From contig JAGZUF010000011.1 in assembly GCA_018380115.1 (NCBI GenBank), forward strand, positions 16,459-80,458: 64,000 nucleotides of DNA, read 5' to 3'. Source of the DNA: Oscillospiraceae bacterium (lineage in GTDB: Bacteria > Bacillota > Clostridia > Oscillospirales > Ruminococcaceae). This document shows positions 32,618-41,579 of the stretch, piece by piece. The notes under the pieces were generated by a model. It worked only from the letters and a program-made list of their open reading frames with translations. It was not told the DNA's origin and ran no database searches. Position 1 is the stretch's first letter, and each line of letters opens with the position of its first letter. Position numbers and translations under genes: made by a program.

Positions 32618-33979
32618 ATGGAGCTTTTCAAACGCGCCTTGCGCGTGCTGGCAGTTTTTATGCTGACGAACCTTGGCCTGCTGGAAATGCTTTGCCCGCT
32701 GCCCGGCGCGGTGCATTGGCCTTTGCTTTTAGGGCTTTTGGGCGTTTACATGTGGTTCCATATCTGCCCGCGGCGTGCAAAAGGTGTCGCGCCGCGGCTG
32801 CGCGCCATGATAGGCGGGTACGAGCTTCTTTTGGCCTCTTTTCTGGTGCTGGTGGCCGAGGTGCTGTTCTATGCCGCCCTGTTGTTCGCCGGGCTGCCGC
32901 TTGTGCCCGCCCCGTATTCTGCGCCACGGTGGGTGGCGCTTGTGGCAAATCTGCTGTTTTTCCTCCCGCTGGTGGGCGCGCTGCTGATAAACGGCTTTTT
33001 CCGCGTGGCCCTCACCTCGCGCCATCTTCGGGTAATATGGCGCGTGCTGCTGTTGTTTTTGTGGTGGGTGCCTTTTTTCAACATCTATCTGTTTTTCCGT
33101 GTGCTGAAAACGGTGCGCAGCGAATATTTCTTCGAATGTGCACGGCAGGAGGCCGAGGCCGTCCATGCCGAAAATAAGGATTGTAAAACGCGTTACCCCA
33201 TCGTGCTGGTGCATGGTATCTTTTTCCGGGACTGGCAGCTGCTTGGCTACTGGGGGCGAATTCCGGCGGCCCTGCGCCGCTGCGGCGCGCAGCTTTATTA
33301 CGGCGGGCAGCAGTCTGCCCTGCCGGTGGCCCAAAGCGGGGAAGAGCTTGCCCGGCGCCTGCGCGAGGTGCTGCGTGAAACGGGCGCGGAAAAGGTGAAC
33401 ATCATTGCGCACTCGAAAGGCGGGCTGGACAGCCGCTGGGCCATCACGAGGCTGGGGCTTGCGCCGCAGGTGGCCTCGCTTACCACGGTGAACACGCCGC
33501 ACCGCGGCTGCGTGTTTGCCCAGCACCTGCTGGGCACGATGCCAAAGGGCCTTGTGGCGTGGATTGCGCGCAGATATAACACGCTGTTCCACACGCTGGG
33601 GGATACCTCGCCCGATTTTTTGGGCGGCGTGAAAGACCTGACGCGCCAAAGCTGCCTTGCCTTCAACGAAGCAGTGCCGGACGCGCCGGGTGTCTTATAT
33701 CAGAGTGTGACAAGCGCCATGCGGGGGGCCTCCAGCGCAGGCTTTCCGCTGAATATCACCTGGCATTTTGTAACAAAGTACGATAAAGAGGCAAACGACG
33801 GCCTTGTGGCGTGCACCAGCGCTGAATGGGGGCGCTTCCTCGGCTGCCTTACTGCGCCCGGAAGGCGAGGCATCTCGCACGGCGATATGATAGACCTGAT
33901 GCGGGAGGACGTGCCCGGCTTTGATGTGCGAGAATTTTATATGGAGCTTGTGAAGGGCCTGAAAGCGCGCGGACTGTAA
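32618..33979 (+). CDS. Membrane-anchored lipase-like alpha/beta hydrolase
   Basis: The 453-residue protein has four to five N-terminal hydrophobic segments (residues 8-165) and then an alpha/beta-hydrolase domain. YPIVLVHGIFFRD near 193 is the oxyanion-hole region. The nucleophile elbow is AHSKGG with Ser near 266, a variant of GxSxG found in triacylglycerol lipase-like proteins. The DGLV segment near 392 and GISHGDM near 417 probably supply the acid and the catalytic histidine. The substrate may be lipids or esters at the membrane. Its stop is 16 bases before the GNAT gene, so the two are cotranscribed. Confidence 0.85.
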   Translation: MELFKRALRVLAVFMLTNLGLLEMLCPLPGAVHWPLLLGLLGVYMWFHICPRRAKGVAPRLRAMIGGYELLLASFLVLVAEVLFYAALLFAGLPLVPAPYSAPRWVALVANLLFFLPLVGALLINGFFRVALTSRHLRVIWRVLLLFLWWVPFFNIYLFFRVLKTVRSEYFFECARQEAEAVHAENKDCKTRYPIVLVHGIFFRDWQLLGYWGRIPAALRRCGAQLYYGGQQSALPVAQSGEELARRLREVLRETGAEKVNIIAHSKGGLDSRWAITRLGLAPQVASLTTVNTPHRGCVFAQHLLGTMPKGLVAWIARRYNTLFHTLGDTSPDFLGGVKDLTRQSCLAFNEAVPDAPGVLYQSVTSAMRGASSAGFPLNITWHFVTKYDKEANDGLVACTSAEWGRFLGCLTAPGRRGISHGDMIDLMREDVPGFDVREFYMELVKGLKARGL

Positions 33980-33995
33980 AAGAAGGAGGAAAACC

Positions 33996-34760
33996 GTGAC
34001 GAACAAGGATGTTCTGCGCACCGCCATGCGCCAGTCTGCCATAGACAGCGGCTGCCGCCCGGAGGATTTTGCCGGGCTTGAAAATGTGGTGGTGCGCTCG
34101 TGCGCGGCGCCCGGTGCACGGAGATATCTGGAATTGCCGTTCTTTTGCGACCTTGTCTCGTATGGCAGCAACGTGGTGGCCTCTGTTTCCCCGGAAATAG
34201 CGGTGCAGGTGCGCGCATACATAAACGCCCGCACGCCGGAGCAGTGCTTTGAAACGCCGGATATCTACTGCCTGAATGAAGTGCTGTCTGTCTATGGCAT
34301 GCGTGTGCGCCATATGGCAGAATACTTTCTGCCGGATATAACGGCCCTGCGCGCACTGCCCTGCCGGTATGAAACACGGCTTTTGAGCCCGGCAGAGCTT
34401 GCCCCCTATTACACGCCCCAGTGGGCGAATGCGCTGTGTGAAAAGCGGCGCGAATTGGACGTGCTGGCCGTGGGGGCGTTTGACGGGCAGGTGCTGGTGG
34501 GCCTTGCAGGCTGTTCGGCAGACTGCGATACCATGTGGCAGATAGGGGTGGATGTGCGGGCACAGTACAGGCGGCAGGGAATTGCCAGCGCACTTACCAG
34601 CTGCCTTGCCGTGGAGGTGTTGCGCCGCGGCATTGTACCGTTTTACTGCTGTGCGTGGGCCAATATGAAGTCTGCACGCAATGCGCTGAAAAGCGGGTTC
34701 CGCCCTGCATGGGTGCAGCTGACGGCCAAAAGCGCCCCGCCGGAAAAAAAGCCCTTGTGA
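33996..34760 (+). CDS. GNAT family N-acetyltransferase
   Basis: The 254-residue protein has a C-terminal GNAT fold. DVRAQYRRQGIASALTSCL near residue 187 contains the acetyl-CoA-binding R/Q-x-x-G-x-G/A loop, and CCAWANMKSARNALKSGF near 217 is the usual final strand and helix. The N-terminal 110 residues are not recognisable. GTG start at 33996 with AAGGAGG 7 bases upstream. The acceptor substrate is unknown. Confidence 0.82.
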   Translation: MTNKDVLRTAMRQSAIDSGCRPEDFAGLENVVVRSCAAPGARRYLELPFFCDLVSYGSNVVASVSPEIAVQVRAYINARTPEQCFETPDIYCLNEVLSVYGMRVRHMAEYFLPDITALRALPCRYETRLLSPAELAPYYTPQWANALCEKRRELDVLAVGAFDGQVLVGLAGCSADCDTMWQIGVDVRAQYRRQGIASALTSCLAVEVLRRGIVPFYCCAWANMKSARNALKSGFRPAWVQLTAKSAPPEKKPL

Positions 34761-34872
34761 CAAACCGGTACGCACTGCGTAATCATAAAAGCGCCCCGTC
34801 TGGGCAAGCTGTGGAAAGAGCACACAAGAGGTTATGTATGCCTTTGAAAAGGCAGAAAGGAATGGGAATATC

Positions 34873-36465
34873 ATGGAGCAAGTTTTATATTATGGAGGGC
34901 CCATCCTTACTATGGAGCAGCCGCTGTATGCTGAGGCACTTTTGCAGCAGGGCGGCGTCATCCGTGCGGCGGGCCCGCTGGAGGCCCTTGCCGCTATGGC
35001 ACCCGGTGCAAAGCGGGTGAACCTTGCGGGCCGTGCCCTGCTGCCTGCGTTCATCGATGCGCACAGCCATTTTTCCGGCTATGCAAACGCGCTTTTGCAG
35101 GTGCGGCTGGAGGGCGCACAGAGCTATGAAGATATATGTGAAAAGATAAGGCGGTTTATTTGTGAAAACAATATTCCGGCAGGGCAGTGGGTGATGGCGC
35201 GCGGGTATGACCACAACGCCCTGAGGGAAAAGCGTCCGCCGCACAAGAGCCTGCTGGACGAAGCTGCGCCGGACAACCCGCTTGTGCTGCAGCATGCCTC
35301 CGGCCACACCGGTGTGTTCAACACACTGGCTCTGCGGGAGCTTGGCGTGCGGCCGGGCACGCCCGCCCCGGCAGGCGGCGCCATTGGGGTGGAAAACGGT
35401 GAGCTGACAGGATATATGGAGGAAAATGCCTTTATTGAATACTTGCAGCGGGCCCCCATGCCGTCGCCGGGAACACTAATGCATGCATTCAATAGGGCGC
35501 AGCAGGCATATGCCTCCTATGGCATTACTACAGTGCAGGAGGGGATGATGACCGATGTGATGGCGCCCCTTTATCGCGCCCTGTGTAATGCACAGGCACT
35601 GTATCTGGACGTGGTGGGCTATGCAGACCTGCGCGGCTGCGAGCAGCTTTTGCATGAATTTGCCGCCCACACGGACACTTACCGGGCGCACTTCAAGCTG
35701 GGCGGCTATAAGACGTTCCTGGATGGTTCGCCCCAGGCGCGTACTGCATGGATGCGCACGCCGTATGCAAATGCCGCCGATGGGTACACCGGGTACGGCA
35801 CGCTTTCAGACGAAGAGCTTCTGGCGCGCTGCCGCCGCGCCCTGCGCGAGGGCAGGCAGCTTCTGGCGCACTGCAACGGCGATGCCGCGGCTGAGCAGTA
35901 TATCCGCGTGTTCAATAAAGCCCTTGGCGAGCTTGATGATGCGCCGGATATCCGCCCGGTGATGATACATGCCCAGCTTGTAGGGCAGGATCAGCTGCCG
36001 CGTATGAAAGAGATAGGCATGATCCCTTCGTTTTTTGTGGCGCATGTGTATCACTGGGGTGATGTGCACATGGAAAACTTCGGCCCGCAGCGGGCGGCCA
36101 ATATCAGCCCGGCTGCAGCGGCCGGGGCGCTGGGCATCCCGTATACGTTCCATCAGGACGCACCGGTGATAGAACCCGACATGCTGGAGACTATCTGGTG
36201 CGCGGTGAACCGCATCACAAAGCAGGGCGTGCCCCTTGGCCCGCAGCAGCGCGTCAGCGTACTGGATGCGCTGCGCGCCGTCACTATCCATGCGGCGCAC
36301 CAGTATTTTGAGGAACACCAGAAGGGAAGCCTTGCCGCGGGCAAGCATGCGGATTTCGTCATTCTTTCGGCGGATCCCACGGCTGTGCCGCCCATGCAGA
36401 TACGGGATATAGAAGTGCTGGCCACCTTCAAGGACGGCCGCTGCATTTTTCAGAAAAACGGATGA
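34873..36465 (+). CDS. Amidohydrolase, YtcJ/AepA-like
   Basis: This is a 530-residue amidohydrolase-superfamily enzyme. The N-terminal beta-sandwich opens LYYGGPILTM. Metal ligands lie in FIDAHSHFSG near 57, with further histidines in HASGHTG (near 143), MIHAQLVG (near 365) and FHQD (near 428). The closing AGKHADFVILSADP near 495 is typical. The family hydrolyses amide or formyl bonds of largely unknown substrates. The ATG at 34873 matches the family start; an ATG 39 bases earlier has AGAGG too close to it. Confidence 0.9.
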   Translation: MEQVLYYGGPILTMEQPLYAEALLQQGGVIRAAGPLEALAAMAPGAKRVNLAGRALLPAFIDAHSHFSGYANALLQVRLEGAQSYEDICEKIRRFICENNIPAGQWVMARGYDHNALREKRPPHKSLLDEAAPDNPLVLQHASGHTGVFNTLALRELGVRPGTPAPAGGAIGVENGELTGYMEENAFIEYLQRAPMPSPGTLMHAFNRAQQAYASYGITTVQEGMMTDVMAPLYRALCNAQALYLDVVGYADLRGCEQLLHEFAAHTDTYRAHFKLGGYKTFLDGSPQARTAWMRTPYANAADGYTGYGTLSDEELLARCRRALREGRQLLAHCNGDAAAEQYIRVFNKALGELDDAPDIRPVMIHAQLVGQDQLPRMKEIGMIPSFFVAHVYHWGDVHMENFGPQRAANISPAAAAGALGIPYTFHQDAPVIEPDMLETIWCAVNRITKQGVPLGPQQRVSVLDALRAVTIHAAHQYFEEHQKGSLAAGKHADFVILSADPTAVPPMQIRDIEVLATFKDGRCIFQKNG

Positions 36466-36504
36466 CATCCGTGCGAATGCGCGGTGTGGAAGAAGGTGTT
36501 TTGC

Positions 36505-37284
36505 ATGAAAGTGTGGACGCCGCCTGAAAAAGGCAGAAGCCGTTATGCAGCCCGCAGCATCGGCGGCGTGCTGGTGGCCGTGTTCTTCTGCATGGCCATT
36601 ATCTGCATCGTCATGCTTTTGGCCATACATTTCGGCTGGCCTGTCTGGTCAGCTTCCGCGGTTGTGTGTGCTGTTGCCACGGTACTTTGCATTTGGCTGG
36701 CGGTGGCTGCCGGCAGGCGTTCGCTGCGGGATGCACTCATGTTCCTTCTGGATGGAAAGGACAGGTTGTTCGTGCTGGATGTCCGCCTGCTGGCAGGGCC
36801 GGCGCGGAATATTACCGGCTTTGTGCGGGCTGCCGTGGAAATACAGCGGGAGCTGGAACGGCTGAAGAACACCCTGCCGGAAATGAGAAAGCCGCCCAAT
36901 GCGGCAGTGCAGATTGTGCAGGTGGAACATATTGCGGAAAGGGCGCGGGGCCGTGCCCTTCTGTGCCGTGTGCGCTATGCGGGCGGAAGAGAGGAAAAGC
37001 GTACTTATCTGCTTGTGCGAGGCTATGAAGATGAAGATTGGCTGCTGCGTGAACTGGAACGGCGCATGCCGGGAGAAGCCCTGGTGGAACCCAGGCAAAC
37101 GCGTGCGCCGCTGTACGCTGTGCTTAGCCTGGCGGCGCTGGCCGTGTGCACTGTGCTGTGCGTTTTAAGCCACCCGGCAGTGGCAGTGCTGCCGCAGAAC
37201 CTCTATTTTCCTCTTTTGGGGGGTGCTGCCGCAGTGCTGTATGTTTTTGCGTGGTTTGCCATTAAGTGGCGGCGCGGGGAATAA
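36505..37284 (+). CDS. Unknown membrane protein
   Basis: I do not recognise the family. The 259-residue protein has two N-terminal helices (about 24-46 and 50-72), a soluble central region of about 125 residues (RLFVLDVRLLAGPARNITGF; VQIVQVEHIAERARG), and two C-terminal helices (about 203-223 and 231-252). It has no obvious catalytic motif. The start at 36505 has AAGAAGGTG 7 bases upstream. It lies 39 bases after the amidohydrolase and 67 bases before sigK, in the same direction. Confidence 0.75.
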   Translation: MKVWTPPEKGRSRYAARSIGGVLVAVFFCMAIICIVMLLAIHFGWPVWSASAVVCAVATVLCIWLAVAAGRRSLRDALMFLLDGKDRLFVLDVRLLAGPARNITGFVRAAVEIQRELERLKNTLPEMRKPPNAAVQIVQVEHIAERARGRALLCRVRYAGGREEKRTYLLVRGYEDEDWLLRELERRMPGEALVEPRQTRAPLYAVLSLAALAVCTVLCVLSHPAVAVLPQNLYFPLLGGAAAVLYVFAWFAIKWRRGE

Positions 37285-37351
37285 GGCGCTTTCCAGCCAT
37301 GCGCATGTTCCTCCCCTGTGGGCGCATATACTGCCCCAAGGGGGGAGTATC

Positions 37352-38032
37352 ATGTTTGGCGTTATTCTCGGCTTTATTGCCACACACATGCTGTATTTTG
37401 CGCTGCATCTTGAATCCAGCAGTTTTCCAAAGCCGCTTTCGGCAAAAGAAGAAATAGAGGCATTTGCCGCCTTTAAGGCAGGGGATATGGCCGCGCGCGA
37501 TAAGCTCATCCGCCACAACCTGCGCCTTGTGGCACACATTGTAAAAAAATATTACGCCCAGCCTGGCAGCCAGGAGGATTTCATCTCCATCGGCACCATA
37601 GGCCTTATCAAGGCTGTGAACAGCTTTGACAACACAAAGGGCGCGCGCTTTGCCACCTATGCCTCGCGCTGTATTGAAAACGAGATACGCATGACATTGC
37701 GCAGCGCAAAAAAAACACAGGGAGATGTATCTTTGCACGAGCCGCTGGAAAACGAGAAGGGGGCGGGCGCGCTTACCATTATTGATGTGATGGCGGACGA
37801 ACAGGACATTCGCGCAGATTACGAACGCAAAGAGGAAGTGGAAAAGCTGCGCGCCCTGGTAAAAACACTAGGCGGGCGAGAGAGGCAGATTATTGTGATG
37901 CGCTACGGCCTTGCGGGCGGCGCCCCCCTTACACAACAGCAGGTAGCAGGCTGCCTTGGCATCAGCCGCAGCTATGTGTCACGTATTGAAAAAAAGGCAG
38001 TGGAAACCCTGCGCACCGGCATGCGGGCCTGA
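37352..38032 (+). CDS. sigK: RNA polymerase sporulation sigma factor K (pro-form)
   Basis: It directs late mother-cell transcription during sporulation. The 226-residue protein keeps a hydrophobic pro-sequence (residues 1-20, FGVILGFIATHMLYFAL) followed by FPKPLSAKEE, as in pro-sigma-K of Bacillus, which SpoIVFB cleaves. Region 2 (LIRHNLRLVAHIVKKYY; GTIGLIKAVNSFD; FATYASRCIENEIRM) and region 4 (QQQVAGCLGISRSYVSRIEKKA) are complete. There is no skin-type insertion. GGGGGGAG lies 4 bases before the ATG. CATATACT at 37325 resembles a sigma-E -10 element, but only weakly. Confidence 0.95.
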   Translation: MFGVILGFIATHMLYFALHLESSSFPKPLSAKEEIEAFAAFKAGDMAARDKLIRHNLRLVAHIVKKYYAQPGSQEDFISIGTIGLIKAVNSFDNTKGARFATYASRCIENEIRMTLRSAKKTQGDVSLHEPLENEKGAGALTIIDVMADEQDIRADYERKEEVEKLRALVKTLGGRERQIIVMRYGLAGGAPLTQQQVAGCLGISRSYVSRIEKKAVETLRTGMRA

Positions 38033-38105
38033 CAGAAAATGTGAAGCTGCTGTGCAGAGTTTTTTGTGCATTGTACAAAAATTGTCAAAAAAGAAAATTT
38101 GGGGC

Positions 38106-38134
38106 TTGAGCAGGGCAGGTGAACGTGCTATAAT
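38106..38134 (+). promoter_or_regulatory. Promoter of uracil permease gene
   Basis: TTGAGC and TATAAT are separated by 17 bases. The start codon is 306 bases downstream, leaving a leader of about 300 bases. Confidence 0.75.
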
Positions 38135-38140
38135 AGCAAA

Positions 38141-38320
38141 AGTGTGAATTTGGGATGGGGGTGCGCAGGATGAAGCTCATGGCATTTCCCCTTTCATCTC
38201 CTGCGCTGGCGCCGTCCCTGTTTCAGGGGCCGAGTGCTTCTGTTTTCCGTTTTTGTCATTTCATTTTTTGAAGCAGGCATTTTTCTTCGCTTGAAGCGGC
38301 AGAAAGATGCCTCTTTTTTT
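38141..38320 (+). promoter_or_regulatory. Structured uraA leader with attenuator-type terminator
   Basis: GCGCAGGATGAA (38163-38174) pairs with TTCATC-TC-CTGCGC (38193-38206) as a bulged 12-bp stem. Downstream, AGGCATTTTTCT (38275-38286) pairs with AGAAAGATGCCT (38301-38312), enclosing a small CGCTT/AAGCG hairpin, and seven T follow. This intrinsic terminator sits inside the leader, 120 bases before the coding start, so read-through must be regulated. I found no PyrR-binding or purine-riboswitch consensus. Confidence 0.6.
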
Positions 38321-38440
38321 GCCCGCACACGGGTGCGGCAGCCTGCCTGGCGGCCGCAAACCTCTGCGGTATGCACGGTTGCCGGATACATCCGCATGGG
38401 TGTTTTGGAAGATATGGAATTTTAGAGGAGGAGAACGCTT

Positions 38441-39772
38441 ATGGGAAAAGAAAAGGAAAAAATCGTGCTTGGGGCCGAAGGTGTTTATGACGCCCGCAAG
38501 CTGGGCGTGCCGAAGATGCTGGTGCTCGGCTTCCAGCACACGTTCGCCATGTTCGGCGCTACGGTGCTGGTACCCATCCTCACGGGTATCAATGTGTCTA
38601 CGGCTCTGCTGTTTGCGGGCTTGGGCACGCTGCTGTTCCACTTTATCACAAAAGGGAAGGTGCCTGCGTTTCTCGGTTCCAGCTTTGCGTTTCTGGGCGG
38701 CTATGCTGCGGTTGCACCGCTTGGCGCTGACGGAACGCCCAGCGAGATGCTGCCGTATGCGGCAGGCGGCGTGGTAGTGGCAGGACTCATTTATGTGGTG
38801 ATGAGCGGCCTTATCAAGGTGTTCGGCGTAAAACGCATTATGCACTTTTTTCCGCCTGTGGTCACAGGCCCCATCATCATCGCCATCGGCCTTATTCTGG
38901 CGCCCAGCGCCATCACGAACTGCCAGTCCAACTGGCTGCTGGCTTTCATTGCGCTGGCCATTATTGTAGTGTGCAACATCTGGGGCAAGGGAATGGTGAA
39001 GATACTGCCCATTCTCATCGGCATTGTAGGCTCTTACATCGTTGCCCTGCTGATGGGCGAAGTGAACTTTGACGCCATCAATCAGGCCGACTGGTTTGGC
39101 CTTGCCATCCATACGGGCAGCATGGCAAAATTCAGCGTCAGTGCCTGTATCACAATTGCCCCTATTGCGCTTGCCACTATGATGGAACACATTGGCGACA
39201 TTGCGGCCATCAGCGCCACCTGTGAAAAACACTACCTGGCAGACCCCGGCCTGCACCGCACCCTGCTGGGCGACGGCCTTGCCACCAGCTTTGCAGGCTT
39301 GTTTGGCGGCCCGGCCAACACCACCTATGGCGAGAACACAGGTGTACTGGCCCTGACAAAGGTGTACGACCCGCGCGTGATGCGCATTGCGGCCTGCTGC
39401 GCCATCCTGCTCAGCTTTTTTCCAAAATTTGGCGCGGCCATCCAGACGGTGCCCACGGCTATCATCGGCGGTATTTCGTTTGTCCTGTACGGCATGATAT
39501 CTTCCGTAGGCGTGCGCAATATCGTGGAAAATCAGGTGGATTTCACCAAATCCCGCAACCTCATCATCGCGGCCGTTATCCTGGTCTCCGCGCTTGGCTT
39601 CAACAGCGTGGGCGGCATCACGGTGCCCTTGTGGGGCGGCTACAGCTTTACGCTCAGCGGGCTTGCAATTGCGGCTATCGTGGGTATCCTTCTGAACGCC
39701 GTCCTGCCTGGCAATGATTACGAGTTTGGCAAGGATTTAGAGGGCGACACGGCTGTGAGCTTCAAGGTGTAA
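38441..39772 (+). CDS. uraA: Uracil permease (NCS2/UraA family)
   Basis: The 443-residue protein is a nucleobase:proton symporter with about 14 helical segments. Signature regions are LVLGFQHTFAMFGATVLVP (near 27), the Glu/His motif ATMMEHIGDIAAIS near 245, and GGPANTTYGENTGVLALT near 290. The NTTYGEN form is typical of uracil rather than xanthine transporters. GAGGAGGAG lies 8 bases before the ATG. It has its own promoter, a regulated leader and a terminator. Confidence 0.94.
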   Translation: MGKEKEKIVLGAEGVYDARKLGVPKMLVLGFQHTFAMFGATVLVPILTGINVSTALLFAGLGTLLFHFITKGKVPAFLGSSFAFLGGYAAVAPLGADGTPSEMLPYAAGGVVVAGLIYVVMSGLIKVFGVKRIMHFFPPVVTGPIIIAIGLILAPSAITNCQSNWLLAFIALAIIVVCNIWGKGMVKILPILIGIVGSYIVALLMGEVNFDAINQADWFGLAIHTGSMAKFSVSACITIAPIALATMMEHIGDIAAISATCEKHYLADPGLHRTLLGDGLATSFAGLFGGPANTTYGENTGVLALTKVYDPRVMRIAACCAILLSFFPKFGAAIQTVPTAIIGGISFVLYGMISSVGVRNIVENQVDFTKSRNLIIAAVILVSALGFNSVGGITVPLWGGYSFTLSGLAIAAIVGILLNAVLPGNDYEFGKDLEGDTAVSFKV

Positions 39773-39826
39773 GTCTGCGCCCGGAAAACCGCATGGCAGC
39801 AGCGCGTTTCTGTTGTGGCAAATATG

Positions 39827-39854
39827 AAAAGAGGCCCCGCGGGGCCTCTTTTTT
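39827..39854. terminator. Bidirectional terminator
   Basis: AAAAGAGGCCCC and its complement form a 12-bp stem followed by further T. It separates uraA from the convergent M42 peptidase gene. Confidence 0.9.
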
Positions 39855-39896
39855 GTGTCAGATTATCCTGAAAGCGGGGGAGTATGCCCCCGCGCT

Positions 39897-40967
39897 TCAA
39901 AGCGCCACAACAGGGCACAGCTCGTCTACCACCTGCGGCGTCAGCGCGCGCAAAAGCGCGCCCGCAAGGGCCAGCGCGGCGTCATAGTCCGCCGCGGCGC
40001 TGTAGCCGTAATGCGTGTGTGCATATCGCACCGGAATGCCCAGCACAAGGGTGGGCACGCCGCCGGGCGCAAGGTGGATGGAGCCGCCGTTTGTGCCGCC
40101 GCCTGTGCGCACGGCAAGCTGATGGGGGATGCCTTCTTTTTGGGCTACCGTGCGTGCAAATTCCACAAAGCCGGGGTGCGCCACCATGCTGCTGTCGCGG
40201 TGGCGTATCTGCACGCCTGCCCCCAGCACGCCCTGCGCCTCACCTGCGGGGGTAAAGCCGTCGTCCGCGGGCGTGCCCTCCAGGCAGATGGCAAGGCGCG
40301 GGCGCAGCTTTTCCGCCGTTACTTTCGCACCGCGCAGGCCCACCTCCTCCTGGGTAGAGAAGGCGGCCACAGCGTCCACCGCAAGGCGGGCGCCGTGCAG
40401 GGCGCGGGCCAGCTCTACAAGGCAGGCACAGCCAAGGCGGCAGTCAAACGCCTTGCCCAGCGCGAAGCCGGTGGCCTCGTTATAAGAGAAAGCAGCCTCC
40501 GGCGCAACGGGGCAGCCGGGCTCTATGCCGAGGGCCAGCGCCTGTTCGCGCGAAGAGACGCCTGCGTCCAGCAGGATGCTGTCCAGCGAAAGCGGTGCCT
40601 GGCGTTCGGCGGCGCTTAAGAAATGGGGGGGCTTTGAAGCTGTCACAGCGCGCACGGTACTGCCATTGCGCGTGCGGATATGAAAGATGTGTGCGGGTAC
40701 GTTATACTCCACCCAGCCGCCCAGCGACACCAGCTTTACCAGTCCGTTTGATGTGATGCTCTGCACCATGAAGCCCACTTCGTCCATATGGGCGTCCAGC
40801 AGAACTACGGGCTTGCCGCCCAGCGGGGCAAAGGGGGCATATACATTCTGCATGGCGTCGCGCTGTGAGGCACAGGGCAAAGCCGCCTGTACGGCCTCGG
40901 CCACCTCGCCTTCAAAGCCGGAAGGGCCAAAGGCATTCGTGATGGTTTCGCAAAGTTGCAGGTCCAT
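39897..40967 (-). CDS. M42 family aminopeptidase
   Basis: The 356-residue protein is a cytoplasmic metallo-aminopeptidase (glutamyl/TET-type family). Metal and catalytic residues lie in LLDAHMDEVGF (near 60), KAFDCRLGC (near 174), STQEEVGLRGA (near 208, the EE pair), CLEGTPADD (near 230) and RYAHTHYG (near 322). FDCR replaces the commoner FDDR/FDNR, keeping the invariant Asp. It probably trims peptides. AGAGGAG precedes the ATG. It starts 32 bases after the YbaK-type gene and is likely cotranscribed with it. Confidence 0.92.
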   Translation of the reverse strand: MDLQLCETITNAFGPSGFEGEVAEAVQAALPCASQRDAMQNVYAPFAPLGGKPVVLLDAHMDEVGFMVQSITSNGLVKLVSLGGWVEYNVPAHIFHIRTRNGSTVRAVTASKPPHFLSAAERQAPLSLDSILLDAGVSSREQALALGIEPGCPVAPEAAFSYNEATGFALGKAFDCRLGCACLVELARALHGARLAVDAVAAFSTQEEVGLRGAKVTAEKLRPRLAICLEGTPADDGFTPAGEAQGVLGAGVQIRHRDSSMVAHPGFVEFARTVAQKEGIPHQLAVRTGGGTNGGSIHLAPGGVPTLVLGIPVRYAHTHYGYSAAADYDAALALAGALLRALTPQVVDELCPVVAL

Positions 40968-40999
40968 AGATTACTCCTCTTTCTATATTTTAGACTGTG

Positions 41000-41488
41000 T
41001 CAAAGTTCCACAATATTTGCCTCATAGCCCATGGCCTTCAAAAACACAAACATGTCTTCCATGGAGAGAAACAGTGTTTTGGTGTTGTCGTTCGGATGAA
41101 AGGTGATGACCTTTTCTGAAAGCATCTCTTTATCCAGATATACTTTTACTTCATGCTGCGCATCGTTCAAAAGGCCGAACAGAGAGACGCTGCCGGGCGT
41201 GAGGCCCAGCTTTTCCAGCATGCTTTCCTCGGGGGCAAAGCGCATACGGCTTTCGCCCGCAAGCGCCTTGAAGGCGTCCATATCAAGGCGCTTAGCCTCG
41301 TCCATCACAAGCAGATAAAAAGCCGTCTTTTTCTTGTTGGTAAGAAACAGAGATTTGGTGCGCACGCCCTCGCGCCCCTCAATGTATACATCGGCCTCGT
41401 CGGTGGTGTATACGGCGGGGTGCTCCACTACGTCATAGGGAATATTCAGTTCATCCAGCTTTGCATATACCATGCTGCAGGCTTCCAT
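41000..41488 (-). CDS. YbaK/ProX-type aminoacyl-tRNA deacylase
   Basis: The 162-residue protein is a free-standing editing domain that hydrolyses mischarged tRNA-Pro (Ala- or Cys-tRNA-Pro). It has VVEHPAVYTTDEA near 20, RTKSLFLTNKKKTAFYLLVM near 43 with the conserved Lys, and LTPGSVSLFGLLND near 95. PrdX/ProXp-ala is the closest type by these motifs. GGGAGGAA is 9-10 bases upstream. TATAAT on the minus strand at 41539-41544 is a probable -10 with a weak -35. Confidence 0.9.
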   Translation of the reverse strand: MEACSMVYAKLDELNIPYDVVEHPAVYTTDEADVYIEGREGVRTKSLFLTNKKKTAFYLLVMDEAKRLDMDAFKALAGESRMRFAPEESMLEKLGLTPGSVSLFGLLNDAQHEVKVYLDKEMLSEKVITFHPNDNTKTLFLSMEDMFVFLKAMGYEANIVEL

Positions 41489-41579
41489 CGTTCCATTCCT
41501 CCCAAATCATAAAATCGCATGCCGGGGTAGTTTAAGCCATTATAGCATAAAACGGCATTGCACAACAGCCTGCGGCGCC

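Noticed and set aside
32099..32631. Minus-strand frames running through tRNA-Ser (containing GGERGIRTLG-like text)
   Set aside because: This is the usual false translation across a serine tRNA and its flanks.
38141..38320. PyrR-binding site or purine riboswitch in the uraA leader
   Set aside because: I looked for the PyrR loop consensus and the purine-aptamer core and found neither; only the terminator and stem are supported.
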